NCBI GenBank assembly: GCA_020466095.1
Contig: CM035806.1
Coordinates: forward strand, 138,494,475 to 138,558,474
Length of the DNA stretch: 64,000 nucleotides
Reading direction: 5' to 3'
From: Chlorops oryzae
Taxonomy: Eukaryota; Arthropoda; Insecta; Diptera; Chloropidae
Both the position numbers and the translations under genes were made by a program. Positions within the stretch are counted from its first letter, which is position 1. Each line of letters begins with the position of its first letter. Positions 45,388 to 57,636 of this stretch are shown piece after piece. The notes under the pieces were generated by a model. The model was not told where the DNA came from. It made no database searches and saw only the letters and a list, made by a program, of their open reading frames with translations.

Positions 45388-45905
45388 TTGGGAGCTTGGC
45401 TCAAATACAATCTGGTCTATACTAAAGACCTCAGTAAAAGACGAGGCACGTCCAATAATACTATCATGTGCACATGGAACTCGTACATAAATAATCCTAA
45501 TATCTCTCTCTCTCACAAAATTAAAATATATAATGCCACTGCTAGCTTAAAAAATGGTTTATGTGGCTACGATTTGGCGAGTGCAAGAACACCACCTAGT
45601 AGAAAAATTATTCCGTTTCTTCTTAAAAAAAGGTGCTTCGACTTTCGAGTAATACCCCCAACTATATGTTACATTTAGAGTCCCGCCTATGTTTACAAGA
45701 ACCACATATAATAGCATGGAAATGAATCTAATTGCGATACTCCTGGGTACGTAGCTGGGACGAACTATATGAAAATATTAAATCCACACGGCTGAACTCA
45801 TTCAATGTTAACGCTCTAAAGGGTAATCATACCCGATTTTTTCAAAATTTTACCAAATGGCTATGGGATCGTAATGTTTCTTTAGCTAGATGTGTGCCAA
45901 TTCCA
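45388..45905 (+). pseudogene. Jockey-like non-LTR reverse transcriptase C-terminal remnant
   Basis: The first frame has WNSYINNPNISLSHKIKIYN followed by a remnant of the usual YG..VWG region (GLCGYDLAS), characteristic of the segment after the RT catalytic domain in Jockey-type ORF2. A frameshift near 45670 moves the reading to a second frame with LESRLCLQEPHIIAWK, two stops, then WDELYENIKSTRLNSFN and FFQNFTKWLWDRNVSLARC. Endonuclease, RT core and YADD motif are all missing. The 3' UTR may extend to about 46070. Confidence 0.65.
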
Positions 45906-46092
45906 TGACATGTGCAGTCTTCTCGAATACAACTGCCCGTTCTTCGTGTCTGATAAGTTCCATCAGAATCGAATTTGTGTCTAAGATTAATCTTCTTGTG
46001 CTAGGATAACAAACCTATTTAAGAGTTAAGTTAATTTAATTTTGTATAAGCCGTTGGCTTAAAAACAAATACACAAACAAACAAACAAACAC

Positions 46093-46211
46093 TACAATTA
46101 CAAGGTTGCAGACAACGAGGTCATCCGAAACAGCGTTGGAAGGATGCAGTAAAATGGGACCTAGAGGCTCTAGGAAATACCGCGGGGGATGCAACCGATA
46201 GAACAAAATGG
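46093..46211 (+). pseudogene. Non-LTR (RTE/CR1-type) extreme C-terminal fragment
   Basis: The frame GCRQRGHPKQRWKDAVKWDL, then EALG and a DATDRTKWN ending, matches the RGRP..RW.D.V..DL....A.DR..W signature at the end of RTE- and CR1-like reverse transcriptase proteins. Only about 40 codons remain before a stop. It follows a CAAA repeat tail (46068-46092), which may belong to the preceding retrotransposon. Confidence 0.5.
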
Positions 46212-46223
46212 AACAATTCGTAG

Positions 46224-47095
46224 TGTTTTGCGGACTTTTAAAATGCAAGAAGAAGAAAAAGTGTTCGATCCGCGGACTTCACCGGATGACTGAATTTATG
46301 GTTTCACAATTTGCAACAGAAAATAATATCGGTTCAAATTGTTATTAAAATGTTCTTCTCGTCACCAAATCCGTCCGTTATACGCTGGGTGACGCACAGT
46401 GTCGCGAGTGCTGCCAAAAATCAAGATTTGAAATGTTAAAAATAAGTTTTGGGACCCGGTTAACAATACCTCCATTGAGAAAAAGCAAAACCAAAAATCT
46501 TCTTAGCTAATGCCATTTAAGCCCAGCACGCCTTAAAAGTTGCACTTCCAATCACTTGTTTATTTCTAAATAAAATTTAACTTTGAATCGCAATTTTGTA
46601 AGATGCGTTTTTGGGTTACATTATAGTCCGACCTTTATGATTTATATGTCATATTAAAAAAATGACATTTCTATTTTCTGGCAATTTTGTTCTTTTTGGA
46701 CATCTTGAGCCCATATGTGAAACGCCGTCGCTTTTAAAGTACAACTTCAGAGAAGGGATTTTGGAAAAAAATAAAATATTTGAAAGGCAATTTAAAAAAA
46801 AAACACGAAAAAACACTTTTTTTGTTTTTTGATATATCATAATGGCAAGTATGTACTAACTTTGAAAACAAAAGTCAGCTGCATTGGCCTGCAATGTTGA
46901 AAGTTATGTTTGTTTTTGTAGCGGGAGTAGGAATTAAAATTGGTGAAATTTTTGACGTGTGGATTTTAAAAACAAACCAACTTCGTGTGATTCTGAAGAT
47001 AATTAAAATTTTTTATTTTTCAAACCTATTTCTAGTATATAAATACCTTCAATTTTTATTTCGAGGTGGACATTTGAGTGGGCAGATTTTTATAA
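46224..47095. other. Unannotated spacer
   Basis: AT-rich, no motif or repeat edge seen. Confidence 0.4.
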
Positions 47096-47960
47096 TTATA
47101 CCCGAGACACTCGGTGTCGAGGGTATATTGCGTTTGTGTGGTTGTGTGTAACACCCAGAACCAGTAGAGATAGACCATAAAAAATATATATAGAAATGAT
47201 CAGCGTCACCAGGAGATTCGATTTAGACATGTCCGTCCGTCTGTCCGTCTGTCTGTCTGTCCGTCTGTTTGTATACAGTTTTCTTATCGAAGGAGTTGAG
47301 CTATCTTGATAAATTTAATATGCGTCTCACAAGACATGAGTAAGAAACAAGTTCGAGAATGGACCCGATCGGACCATTTTTAGGGGTATCTCCAGTACTA
47401 GGGTCAAACAAAAACTGCTCTAAAATCGAAGTTTTTCAAGATATTTTGATGAAATTTGATATTTGATCATATTTAAAGGCCAGTAGTATTATTTCCAAAA
47501 ATTGAAAAAGTGGGCGTGGCAGAAGGGCGGTTTTCGAAAATTGTCTCGTACAACCCAAATTCAAATGGGACTTGAACGAATTTTGGCACTTATGCTTTGT
47601 TTGTTGCAAAAAATATCCTCCAAAAAAATTTCCTTGGTCGGTCCATTATTAAGGGTACCTCCAGTACTAGGGTCTGTCACAAAAATCCCAAAACAGCCCC
47701 AAAATCGGACTTTTTCGAAATATTTTAATGAAACTTAAAAATTGAGCGTATATTTAAGCCTCCGATTATAGTTCAACAAAAATTGGAAAAGTGGGCGTGG
47801 CAAAGGGGCAGTTTTCATAAAGATCTCTATCAAAAGTCGGTATATGGGGCCCCTTATGGTCTTAAACACCTCTTGATATTAAAAATTATTTGAACATGTG
47901 TGTATGTTTCGGGTATTCTATTGTCAGGCTCGCCTGACTATAACACCCTTACTTGTTTTT
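47096..47960 (+). mobile_element. DINE-1-like element F1, near full length
   Basis: TATACCCGAGACACTCGGTG at the start (the hairpin has compensating changes on both arms relative to other copies), GTCY microsatellite 47230-47272, two TCTCCAGTACTAGGG-type blocks and two GGGCGTGGC motifs. It ends GTCAGGCTCGCCTGAC and CACCCTTACTTGTTTTT. About 865 bp, no coding. Confidence 0.9.
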
Positions 47961-48344
47961 TATAAGCTTTTTGCATTGATCATGCAATCGATGTAAAGGA
48001 TTGGTACGTCTAAGAGGTAGAGGAGGGAGTTTAAAACATGGTAGACATTAAAGATGGAGCGAAGGGAAAATTTCAGGATTTTAAGCATCGCTGCATGAAG
48101 GAGTCGGGCAAAACATAGTTTTAAACGTATAATTTTTATCTGAACTTTTCGTTTGAATTTCGGTGTTTTTGTTATGATGCATTTCTTGTTTTCCAAGGAT
48201 TGGACTAATGATTTTTATGTTTTGTGGGCAATATGTGTTTTAATTTTTCAACAAGTACCACATTTACCAATTCCTGCAAACTTTTTCATACCAATTGCAG
48301 GGCACTTCCTTATTGATCTTTTTGCCAGCATTGAGTGAGCATGG

Positions 48345-48606
48345 CCGAAAAATTGGGCGTGGCAACCCACTTTTTCCATATTTGTCTAGTATTTGTGGTC
48401 AAAAGGAATCCATGTGCTGAATTTCAAAACTCTAGCTCCAAAAATGCAAATTTTGGAGTTTCAGTTACAAGGGGGGATGGGTGGCGGGGTGGTTGTATGT
48501 TGCTAATTTTTTAAACATTTCTTAATCTTTTCAAAAGTAATGTCCATGCCAAATTTCATTGCTCTAGGGCAACTCCTTCTATTTTTGGCCAAAGAATGTA
48601 TGAAGA
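48345..48606 (+). mobile_element. DINE-like GGGCGTGGC repeat, unassigned family
   Basis: TTGGGCGTGGCAACCCAC, then a GGATGGGTGGCGGGG patch and TTTCATTGCTCTAGGGCAAC, in the same order as 28090-28400. Borders are not visible. Confidence 0.45.
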
Positions 48607-48751
48607 CGCGACACTGTGTGACGTGGCTTAAGGCTGTCATATATTATAAGGCGGACTTTTTTAAAGAGGCACGGGAAGCCGGAAACTTTTCTATGCCAAT
48701 GAACACAAAGCTGTAGTTGTATATAGAGCATAAAAGCTGTGTCGTACACAA

Positions 48752-48838
48752 AACGGGACATGAGTAAGAAAAGGATCGAGAATAGACCAGATCGGACCAT
48801 TTGCAAGAGGACCTCTAATACTAGGGTCTGTCACAAAT
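48752..48838 (+). mobile_element. F1 DINE-1-like internal fragment
   Basis: GACATGAGTAAG, CGAGAATAGACCAGATCGGA, and CTAATACTAGGGTCTGTCAC match an internal F1 block. Neither terminus is present. Confidence 0.7.
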
Positions 48839-48889
48839 TAACGAAAGAAGAAATATTAGGCTAATTTTTAGTCTTGAAAGTCCTGCGGC

Positions 48890-48968
48890 ATGTCTTATCG
48901 ATATCCGGTTAATGGGTCACACTGGTATGACTATGGAACCTTTGGCCCATATAAGCCTAACCTAGCCC
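48890..48968 (+). mobile_element. Possible non-LTR 3'-end fragment
   Basis: GGTATGACTATGGAACCTTT and a CCTAACCTAGCCC tail resemble the 3' UTR and tail of the retrotransposon at 11632-14180 (GGTACCACAATGGACCTT, then CCTAACCTAACC). Only about 80 bp, so weak. Confidence 0.35.
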
Positions 48969-48982
48969 ACCAAAAAACAAAA

Positions 48983-49860
48983 AAAAACAAGTAAGGGTGT
49001 TATAGTCAGGCGAGCCTGACAATAGAATACCCGACACAGACACACATGTTCAAATAATTTTTAATATCAGGAGTTGTTTAAGGCCATAAGGGGCCCCATA
49101 TACCGACTTTTGATAAATTTCTTTATGAAAACTGCCCCTTTGCCACGCCCACTTTTCCAATTTTTATTGAACTATAATCGGAGGCTTAAATATACGCTCA
49201 AATTTTAAGTTTCATTAAAATATTTCGAAAAAGTCCGATTTTAAGGCAGGTTTGGGATTTTTGTGACAGACCTTTAGTACTGGAGGTACCCTTAAAAATG
49301 GACCGATCAAGGAAATTTTTTGGAAGGATGTTTAAGGCTACAAAGGAAGCATAAGTGCCAAATTTCGTTCAAGTCCCATTTGAATTTCGGGTGTACGAGA
49401 CAATTTTCAAAAACCGCCCTTCTGACACGCCCACTTTTTCAATTTTTGGAAATAATATTACTGGCCTTTAAATATGATCAAATATCAAATTTCATCAAAA
49501 TATCTTGAAAAAATTCGATTTTAGAGCAATTTTTGTGATTTTCTCAACAGACCCTAGTACTGGAGGTACCCCTAAAATTGGTCCGATCGGGTCCATTCTT
49601 TTGTTCTTACTCATGTCCCCGTGAGCATGCATACCAAATTTTGTTGAGATAGCTCAACTCCTTCGATAAGAAAACTGTATACAAACAGACGGACAGACAG
49701 ACGGACAGACAGACAGACGGACATGTCTAAATCGAATCTCCTGGTGACGCTGATCATTTCTGTATATATTTTGTATGATCTATCTCGACTGGTTCTGGGT
49801 GTTACACACAACCACACAAACGCAATATACCCTCGACACCGAGTGTGTCGGGTATAAAAA
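48983..49860 (-). mobile_element. DINE-1-like element F1, inverted, near full length
   Basis: Reads from 49860 leftward: TATACCCGACACACTCGG, GTCY microsatellite (49686-49722), both TACCTCCAGTACTAGGG blocks, both GGGCGTGGC-type motifs, then GTCAGGCTCGCCTGAC and CACCCTTACTTGTTTTTT. It faces the copy at 47096-47960 tail-to-tail, about 1 kb apart. Confidence 0.9.
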
Positions 49861-50892
49861 CAGATCGAGCTGATTTTAATCGAGAGAAAGTGAAGAGGGC
49901 GGTATACAAGTTCAAGAAGTAATTTTCACCGCTTCCATCGAAAAAAGCTCTCCAATATCGCTTTCTTATAAGCAAATCACGGTAAATAGAGGCACACGCA
50001 CGCGCCCATACACACGTTCACGCACGTATACGCACGCACACCAGCATACTTAGTGTTTATGGACTATTAAATTTCCCAAACAAATAACCAAAAGGTTGCC
50101 ACTTTTCGATTTTATTCAGCCGAAGCAAATTGTATGAGCTGCGGGCATTTTGAAGTGCATGAGCGCATGTATTTGTGTTTGTTATTGGTTTAAGTGTGGG
50201 ACAACGCTTAAGTGTCTGTGCTTGTGGCTGTGTTGCTGTGTGTCTGTATGAGTGTGCGTATTTGTGTATGCAAACAGACGCCAAAACCCACGTTCATATG
50301 ATTGAAAGCAATTTTCAGAGTTGGGCAAATAAAAACAAATTTTTTTTTCGATTCGATTTTCCCTCAAAATCCTTTCAAAGGATTACACACGTCAGCAGAT
50401 GCGCTTTAACGGTCGTTGTTGTTGTGTTACAGCAAAAATTCGTGTCCCATACATAGGGGTCCCTGTGGATATTTTTATGTGGGTTGTGAAAAAAGGTATG
50501 GAATGGAATTGAATATAGTAAAGTTTTTGGTGGTAGCGCGCTCGGGAGGTTTGGAGAGAAAGAATACGCTCCAGCTACGGATGGAGGCTTAATGATGAGC
50601 CTTCGATTGAATTTGATTTTTTTTTTTCTCGACTAAATTATTATCTTTTATCTTTAACAAGCATATTCTTAGGCATTTTCAAAGGTTCTTTTTTCTCTTC
50701 TTTTTCGTTTTATTTATTTAATTTTTTTGGTTTTGTATTTGAAATCTATCGAAAAGCGATAGAAAATATATATGTATATGATCTATGGTTGGAGCATGAA
50801 AATATTCGTTTGTTTTTTTTTTTTTTTTGTGTTCTCCCAAAAGTATGCTCCGTGTTATATGCGTTTTCCTTTATAATATTAATATATGTATG
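49861..50892. other. Unannotated spacer
   Basis: CA/CG-rich patch 49990-50042 and T-homopolymers at 50619-50628 and 50812-50828. No gene recognised. Confidence 0.4.
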
Positions 50893-52061
50893 CAGGCACG
50901 TAGCCAGGATTTTCAGACGGGGGGGGGGCTTTTTATATTTCCAAATTTTTGCTGCGTAACAATTTACATTCTTTCGAAACAATACGTCAATGAAACCGAT
51001 AGTCGTAACAAAAGTATAAAAAAATAAGAATCAGAACTCTAAAAGAAGAAGCACCATAGTGTGCGTATAAAAGTTGCTGAAAATTTTATAACTTAAACCA
51101 AACCAAACAATCATTGCTGATTTTATTAATTAATAGTTTTAATAATTTTTTACAATCAGAACAGAGTTTACCCGAGAGGGTAGTTGTCGAGAGTGTGTTT
51201 TTCTGTGGTTCAGTGGTATGGAAAGTTCCAACAAAATCGACATACCAATATCAAGTACATTAAGAGATAATAAAAATATTATTTCATATACACATTTAAT
51301 AACCAAAATTTACACTTCATTTAAAAGAAAATAATCTTTAAAACTTCTGAAAGTAGTCGGTGAATATAGTAAATCCCGATATTTGGATAAGTCAGATTGT
51401 CTTAATTTATTTTTTCGATCTCAAAATGTCACCAAAAATTAATTTTTGGACTAATATTGAAAAACTTTCGTGATATTCCTACAGAGTGAAATATTTACTT
51501 GAAAAATTTCGAGTGGGTAAAATACCCATGTAAACGGCGTTCTGCCGTGCCTGTATTTGATTATCTGCACACACAACTGCACATAAAAAGTTCACGACTA
51601 CGAAATAACTCAAAAATAATCGGGATTATTTGTGATTAATGAAAAAATTCGAATTATTCAAAAAATAATAAAAAAAAATTTTTTTTTTTTTTTTTGGAGT
51701 AACATTTAAATGATGCAATGGTGCTCAAAATTTGAAACGGAATTTTCTCGAAATCCTTACGTGATATAATTTTTTTTGGTATTTTTCAATTTTTCGGGAG
51801 ACAAAATCAAACAGAAGCACTAATAAACTTTAAAGGAGGATTTCGTTGCAGAACAGAGTAATTTTCATTTTTTCATATATCACAAATAATCCCGATAAGT
51901 TTTGAATTATTTCAAATCTGTACCACTAATAATTCAAAATTTCACATTAATGAAAATGAATATTGATTAAAATTAAAAAAAAAATAAACGAATTTAAATA
52001 TGTAGTTCTCGGGCTTAACACCCAACCACCCCCTACCCCCCCCCCCTTGGCTACGTCCCTG
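50893..52061. mobile_element. hAT-like non-autonomous element, 8-bp target duplication
   Basis: Ends CAGGCACGTAGCCAGG and CCTTGGCTACGTCCCTG are inverted with few mismatches, followed inside by G-run and C-run respectively. TATGTATG flanks both sides (50885-50892, 52062-52069). It lies in a TATG-rich site, so part of that match could be chance. The 1.17-kb interior has no transposase motif. Confidence 0.75.
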
Positions 52062-52339
52062 TATGTATGTATGAGTGAAACATATGAAAAGTTTTTAGCC
52101 TCGACCCAACAGTTTCAGGAGCGCTTTTAAGCTATATAAATCCAACGCCTATAAATTCGACTACATTTTATTATCCTATTTAATATACTTAGTCAAAGTT
52201 ACTGCAAGCTCATTTGATGTGCGCTTGAGCTTTGATGCCGCAAGAGATCCGTGCTTGACAATACGTTCACAAAAAGGGACAAGAAGAACATCAAGTTTTT
52301 AATGTATTTGTGTTAAAGTTGTCACCTTTTTTCTCTCCC

Positions 52340-52421
52340 TCTGCCTCTGTCTTTGCCTCTCCCTCTCCCTCTCCCTCCCCTCTGCCTCTGTCTTTGCCTC
52401 TCCCTCTCCCTCTGTCTCTCA
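52340..52421. repeat. 41-bp tandem duplication of CT-rich sequence
   Basis: TCTGCCTCTGTCTTTGCCTC begins at 52340 and again at 52381, followed by CTCCCT repeats. Two units of 41 bp. Confidence 0.85.
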
Positions 52422-52793
52422 CTCAGTCAAACATGATCGTATGTACCGAAAGACACATACCTTATCTTTATCCGAGATATCCTTCGTATGAGGAAAATGA
52501 ATTTTAAGTAAAATCCAAATATACAGGCACGGGTTCTCAATCGTAATTTGAAGGGAAACAAAAACATAAACACGCACACACACATGCACGCATAAAATAC
52601 TCAATTTCATTCACTTATTTAGCACGTAGTCCCATATGTGTGAGTGTATGAGGCTTGTAACGGATTTTTTGGGGTTTGTTTAGGGATACCCAACGAGCTG
52701 CAAATGTTTTGGGAAATTTAAAGGTGCCACCAAAAATTTTAAAACCTCTACTCCGAAAGTAATAACACACATTGTGTCCATATATACATATAT

Positions 52794-52832
52794 ATATTAT
52801 ATTATATATATAATATATATATATATATATAT
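52794..52832. repeat. (TA)n tract
   Basis: ATATAT repeats with TTATATTA interruptions, close to palindromic. Confidence 0.8.
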
Positions 52833-54828
52833 GTACAATTGATGTGTACATAAGTATATGTATATATTTGTTTATATAGATTTACATGTGTGTGTGTGGA
52901 TGCGTATGAACTTGCTTAGCGAGAAGCGGAGAGACACAAAATTGTACTTAGATACAAACACATGCATAAATTTATAACAAAGAGAGCCCATGTAAATCCT
53001 TTTTCCAATTTCATTTTGTTGCGATTTTCTTAATATGCGGTTTAGCATACATTTTCACATCCTCTTTTTTTGTGTGTGGCGTGAGTGCGTTTGAGTGTGT
53101 GGCCTAACTACCTTTGGGAAGGTAGTGAATTTGTTTGTTCCATTATAATAATAAGGCTATACGGGGAATTCCCGAAGGCGTTTTGTATACCCTTCGACTC
53201 GCAACTTTGGGGGAAACTTGGTAACAAAAAAGTTTTTTTATCCTCCTCATTCGTTTGCTTGATCTACTTTTTCATTAATGGAGACAACATGGGAGTTTTT
53301 TTTTTTTTGTCAATTTTTGGCAAATATAATTCATTAATGAGAAGGAATTACTCCGAAAGGTATAGCGAGCAATTCTTTATTCGACTAAAAAAAAAGAAAT
53401 ACAATATCACACATTGTTTAAGCTCTTGATTTAAAAACAAAGACTCTTTTTTCATGTAATTTCTTTTCCTTCGTATTGTTTATTTTTTATCTTTGTTATA
53501 TTTCTTCTTTTTAATTTTTCACTCGCACCGCAAAAGTTAATTGCATTGCCAGAAAATTCCGATTCAAAATGAAAGCCGCGAAAATTGTCTTATCTCAACC
53601 TTTCAACGAAAGTCATGACCAACTTGTGAGTCTTCAACTTTCCTTCTTACTACCTCCGTCGACTTATGCTTTCCTAACAAAAACGTCATTTAAAAGGTCG
53701 TAATTAGCCTAAAAGAAATGCTCCATTAATTTGAGCGTTTTTTTTTTTTGCCTTCTTCTTCTCTCCTCTTTTTTTTTTTCTTTCGTTTTTGCCAGCAAGC
53801 AGAATGAGTGCTCGCAAAACGAAACGAATTCACTCAGACGAGAGATAGCGTGACCATCTTAAAACGGAGCATAATTGTACGGATCAAAAAATAGTCAAAA
53901 GCTTCATTGAAGCATCACTGCGAAAGGATAAAGGAAGAAACACGAATGTCTGCATGCAATTTGAATGGCCCTCGTAGTTGGGCCTTGATTCTGCTGAGAA
54001 TATTAGATTCGACTTAATTAAAGACGCATTTGTGCTTAATTTGCGTTCAGCTCCAGCGAGGACGACCCGTAGAAAGAGAAAGGTAGAGAAAAGAATTGAA
54101 GAAATCAAGAAATTTAAGAAGTTCGGTTGGGAATTTCGCTTCAGAAAGAAATCATCTCGAATCATTCATGTTTTTGCCCTTTAGGGTCGTAGTCTTCAAC
54201 TCGGCTTAAGAGTTTCAAGACCTCAAATTCATCAATATATTCTTTCAGTCTTCATGCTAGTTTAACTCAATCAGATATATTTGCTATAAGGGCATTTCCG
54301 GACCCAGTATTTTTTTCGTACGCTCATTTTCCAACATTTTCCTTCGAGTTTTCTCTGTAATTTGAAAGTATTTTGCTAGCTTTACATGTGGTGCAGATGA
54401 TGGGTGCGGAAATACTCCATTTTTGAATTCTTCAAATATGTTCATATAAAATAAATAAACTTGGTAAAAACTCTCCAGAGGACAATCATTTGAAAGTTTA
54501 AACTAAACCTTCAAAAAGCTTAAGCTGGGATGACTATGACTATGAGCCTTAGTGTGCTTGGCTTTAGTTTCCGCAGTTTTCTGACAATTATACGAGGACA
54601 TCTAGCTGACAATGTCAGGCATAAGTGTCTCAGTTTTTTTTTTTTTTCTCTTCATATTTATTTTCTCTACAAATTTATAATATTATTGCTAAGATAAAAC
54701 CGTAAAACCTTATCAATCTGAAAGAACGCCTTCATCTCGACACTCAATAAAGCATAAATAAAACAATGTAGAAAGCTAAAGCCGACCAAGCCGCACTTTC
54801 ATTTACCCAGGGTCCCGACAATATTGAC
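52833..54828. other. Unannotated spacer
   Basis: T-rich stretches near 53298-53310, 53739-53780 and 54635-54647. Overlapping ORFs on both strands at 53884-54184 lack motifs. No gene recognised. Confidence 0.4.
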
Positions 54829-55642
54829 CAGTGGCGGATCCAGGATTTGGGAAAGGGGGGCGGGGGTCCAAAACTTTTCGCTAGAGGCAGAAAAATAATT
54901 TTTGTTTATTTAAAATAAATTTCACAGCTTCATAAATTAATAAAAAAAAATTTTTTTGGTCCATTCTTTGGCCCATATTCATGTACGAGTATGAGTTGAA
55001 GTTTTGTGCTCTGAGCTACCATCAAAATGTACTCTGAGATATTCCAAATAATACTTTCCAAAACACTCTAATCCATATACATTATGGTGGCCGCCAAATG
55101 TATGGAAAAAATTAAGTTTGTCCAATTCTGTCTGCCAGTGGCTCAAATGTTTGGTATTTATCAAAAACTTGCGTGTGCAAAATTTTGAAGATTAAGCAAA
55201 GTTTAGAGGTGGCGCAATGGCCTCAAAGATAGAAAATTAGTATTTTTCATCATTCAAATATCCATAATTTAAGAACTACTTTTCCTAGCTGCACGCAATG
55301 TTCTTAGACCGAAAAAAAAATCCATTATCAATCCCACTCTTTTTCAAAAGGGGCAACTTTTTCACCTTAGCCGTGAAACTCTATCTCAAAAATGAAATAA
55401 ACTTACCATAGAAATATTGGGGAAACATTTTTCTCTTGTCCTCAACGGGGCCAATGCCAATCTGAGAAAGGAGATAATGATGCGGGATTTATTATTTCTC
55501 AGTAAGAAACATTTTCGATTGCTTATCATACTGAGCTACTCTAATAGCTTAAGATAGCACACATTCAAAATTGGTCATATTTCATGATGCTGGAATTTAA
55601 CGAAAACAACATTGCTCAAAGCTCGCCTTCTAACATTTGATG

Positions 55643-56029
55643 AAATACACAACAAGATATTGATGTACATCAAAAAAATTATTAAAATCATTGCAGCTTT
55701 TAATTAATTAATAAAAGAAAAATAGCACTACTTATAGTATATGAAATTTAAGTGTTGGAGCAATTTAAGTAGCACAAATGTACAAAAAAGGACCCTTCAT
55801 AAGCTTGAAAAATATAAAGAAACATAAATAATGTAAGCCTGAGCTATTTCGAACTATGTGTCAAAGTTTTCTTGCTTCTTATTGTACATTTGCGCTCCTC
55901 AAAATGCTTTCAAATTAAAAACGTATTTATTTTCAAATTAGTATTGCTCGTTTGGTTTTCTTATTTATTTATAGATTCGAATGATATTAATAAATTTTTT
56001 GATGTACATCAATATCTTATTGTGTATTT
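55643..56029. repeat. 50-bp inverted repeat inside the hAT element
   Basis: Arms 55643-55692 and 55980-56029 share GATATTGATGTACATCAAAA in inverted order with few mismatches. About 287 bp of AT-rich spacer. Possibly a MITE inserted in the hAT element. Confidence 0.7.
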
Positions 56030-56195
56030 ATATATATTTTTAAAGAAGATTTTAATGGGTATAGCTTGGATTTTTCATAAGAATAGCCTGCTTGAAAATA
56101 TACCTTACAAACTTCAATAAAGTTGAATGCCATTGATTATATTTTTTGGAAATAAGGGGGCATTTACACATTTGACGATTTTGTCATCGGAACAC

Positions 56196-56235
56196 AGACG
56201 GACATGTCTAAATCGATTCAGCTGATGCTGATCAA
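56196..56235 (-). mobile_element. F2 DINE-1-like fragment, left piece of a split copy
   Basis: CAGACGGACATGTCTAAATC and ATTCAGCTGATGCTGATC are the inverse of the F2 region from the GATCAG block to the microsatellite. The rest of the same copy continues at 59430. Confidence 0.6.
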
Positions 56236-56716
56236 GTAAGCTATTGTGTTCTATATGCCAAAAATCTTTTTTTGGGAAATCGCTTTTAAAGTTTAGTTGT
56301 TAATTACAAAAAACTGAACCGAAAAAATTCTCGCGACCTCTTTACCAAAGAAAGTTGAAGAGTTTGTGGTTTTTTCTGTAAAAAAAAATTTCGGATTTTG
56401 GAAACGCTTCTACCAGCATGAAGCGTTTATAAAATAAATGCTTTGTTCTATATGCATCTATTTACGAAGCTCTCCTTGTTTTATAGCATATAGAACAAAA
56501 TGTAAAAAAGTTTTGTGAGAAATGAAAAACGATATGTTTTCAGGAAACAAAAAATTTATTCCATTTTATATTCACATCATTTTAAACTTCATCCAATTAA
56601 TATATTTTAGTTACACAACTTAACCCTAGAACCGTGAATTTATTTTTACTTACATATATTATTGTTTTCAGTTTATTTTAATAGAAAGAGATGGTCAAAA
56701 TTATTAATTATGCTAT

Positions 56717-57567
56717 GTTTTTATACCCGAAACACTCTGTGTCGAGGGTATATTGCGTTTGTGTGGTTGTATGTAACACCCAGAACCAGTTAGATAGACT
56801 ATACAAAATATATATATAGAAATGATCAGCGTCACCAGGAGATTCGATTTAGCCATGTCCGTCTGTCTGTCTGTCTTTCTGTCTGTTTGTTTGTATACAG
56901 TTTTCTTATCGAAGGAGTTGAGCTATCTTGACGAAATTTAGTATGCGTGCTCACGAGAACAAGAATGGACCTGATCGGACCATTTTTAGGGGTATCTCCA
57001 GTGCTAGTGTCTGTTACGAAAACAACAAAAACTGCTCTAAAACCGATGTTTTACAAGAAATTTTGATGAAATTTGGCATTTGAACATATTTTAGGGCAAT
57101 TAATGTGATTTCCAAAAATTAGAAAAGTGGGTGTGGCAGAAGGTTGGTTTTCGAAAATTGTCTCCTACACCCGAAATTCAAATGGGACTTGAACGAAAAT
57201 TGGCCCTTATGCTTCCTTTGTAGCCTTAAACATCCTTCCAAAAAATTTCCTTGATCGGTCCATTTTTAAGGGTACATCCAGTACTAGGGTCTGTCACAAA
57301 AATCTCAAAACTGCTCCAAAATCTGACTTTTTCCAAATATTTCAATGAAACTTAGAATTTGCGCGTATATTTAGGCCTCCGATTAGAATTCCGAAAAATT
57401 TGAAAATTGGGCATGACAAAGGGGCGGTTAAGAAATTAAACAAAAGTCGATATATGGGGCCCCTATGGCCTTAAACAACTCCTGATATTAAAAATTTTTT
57501 GAAGATGTGTGTCTGTGTCGGGTATTCTATTGTCAGGCTCGCCTGACTATAACATCCTTACTTGCTT
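56717..57567 (+). mobile_element. DINE-1-like element F1, near full length, nested
   Basis: TTTTTATACCCGAAACACTC, GTCT microsatellite 56860-56892, both CCAGTACTAGGG-type blocks, decayed GGGTGTGGC and GGGCATGAC motifs, and a normal end GTCAGGCTCGCCTGAC with CATCCTTACTTGC. More diverged than the copies at 47096 and 48983. Confidence 0.85.
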
Positions 57568-57636
57568 CCTTTCCTTTTTTGTTTTCTTCCTTTCATCAAG
57601 TGCAACGTGAAATAAAAAAATTAAAAAAATAAAAAT

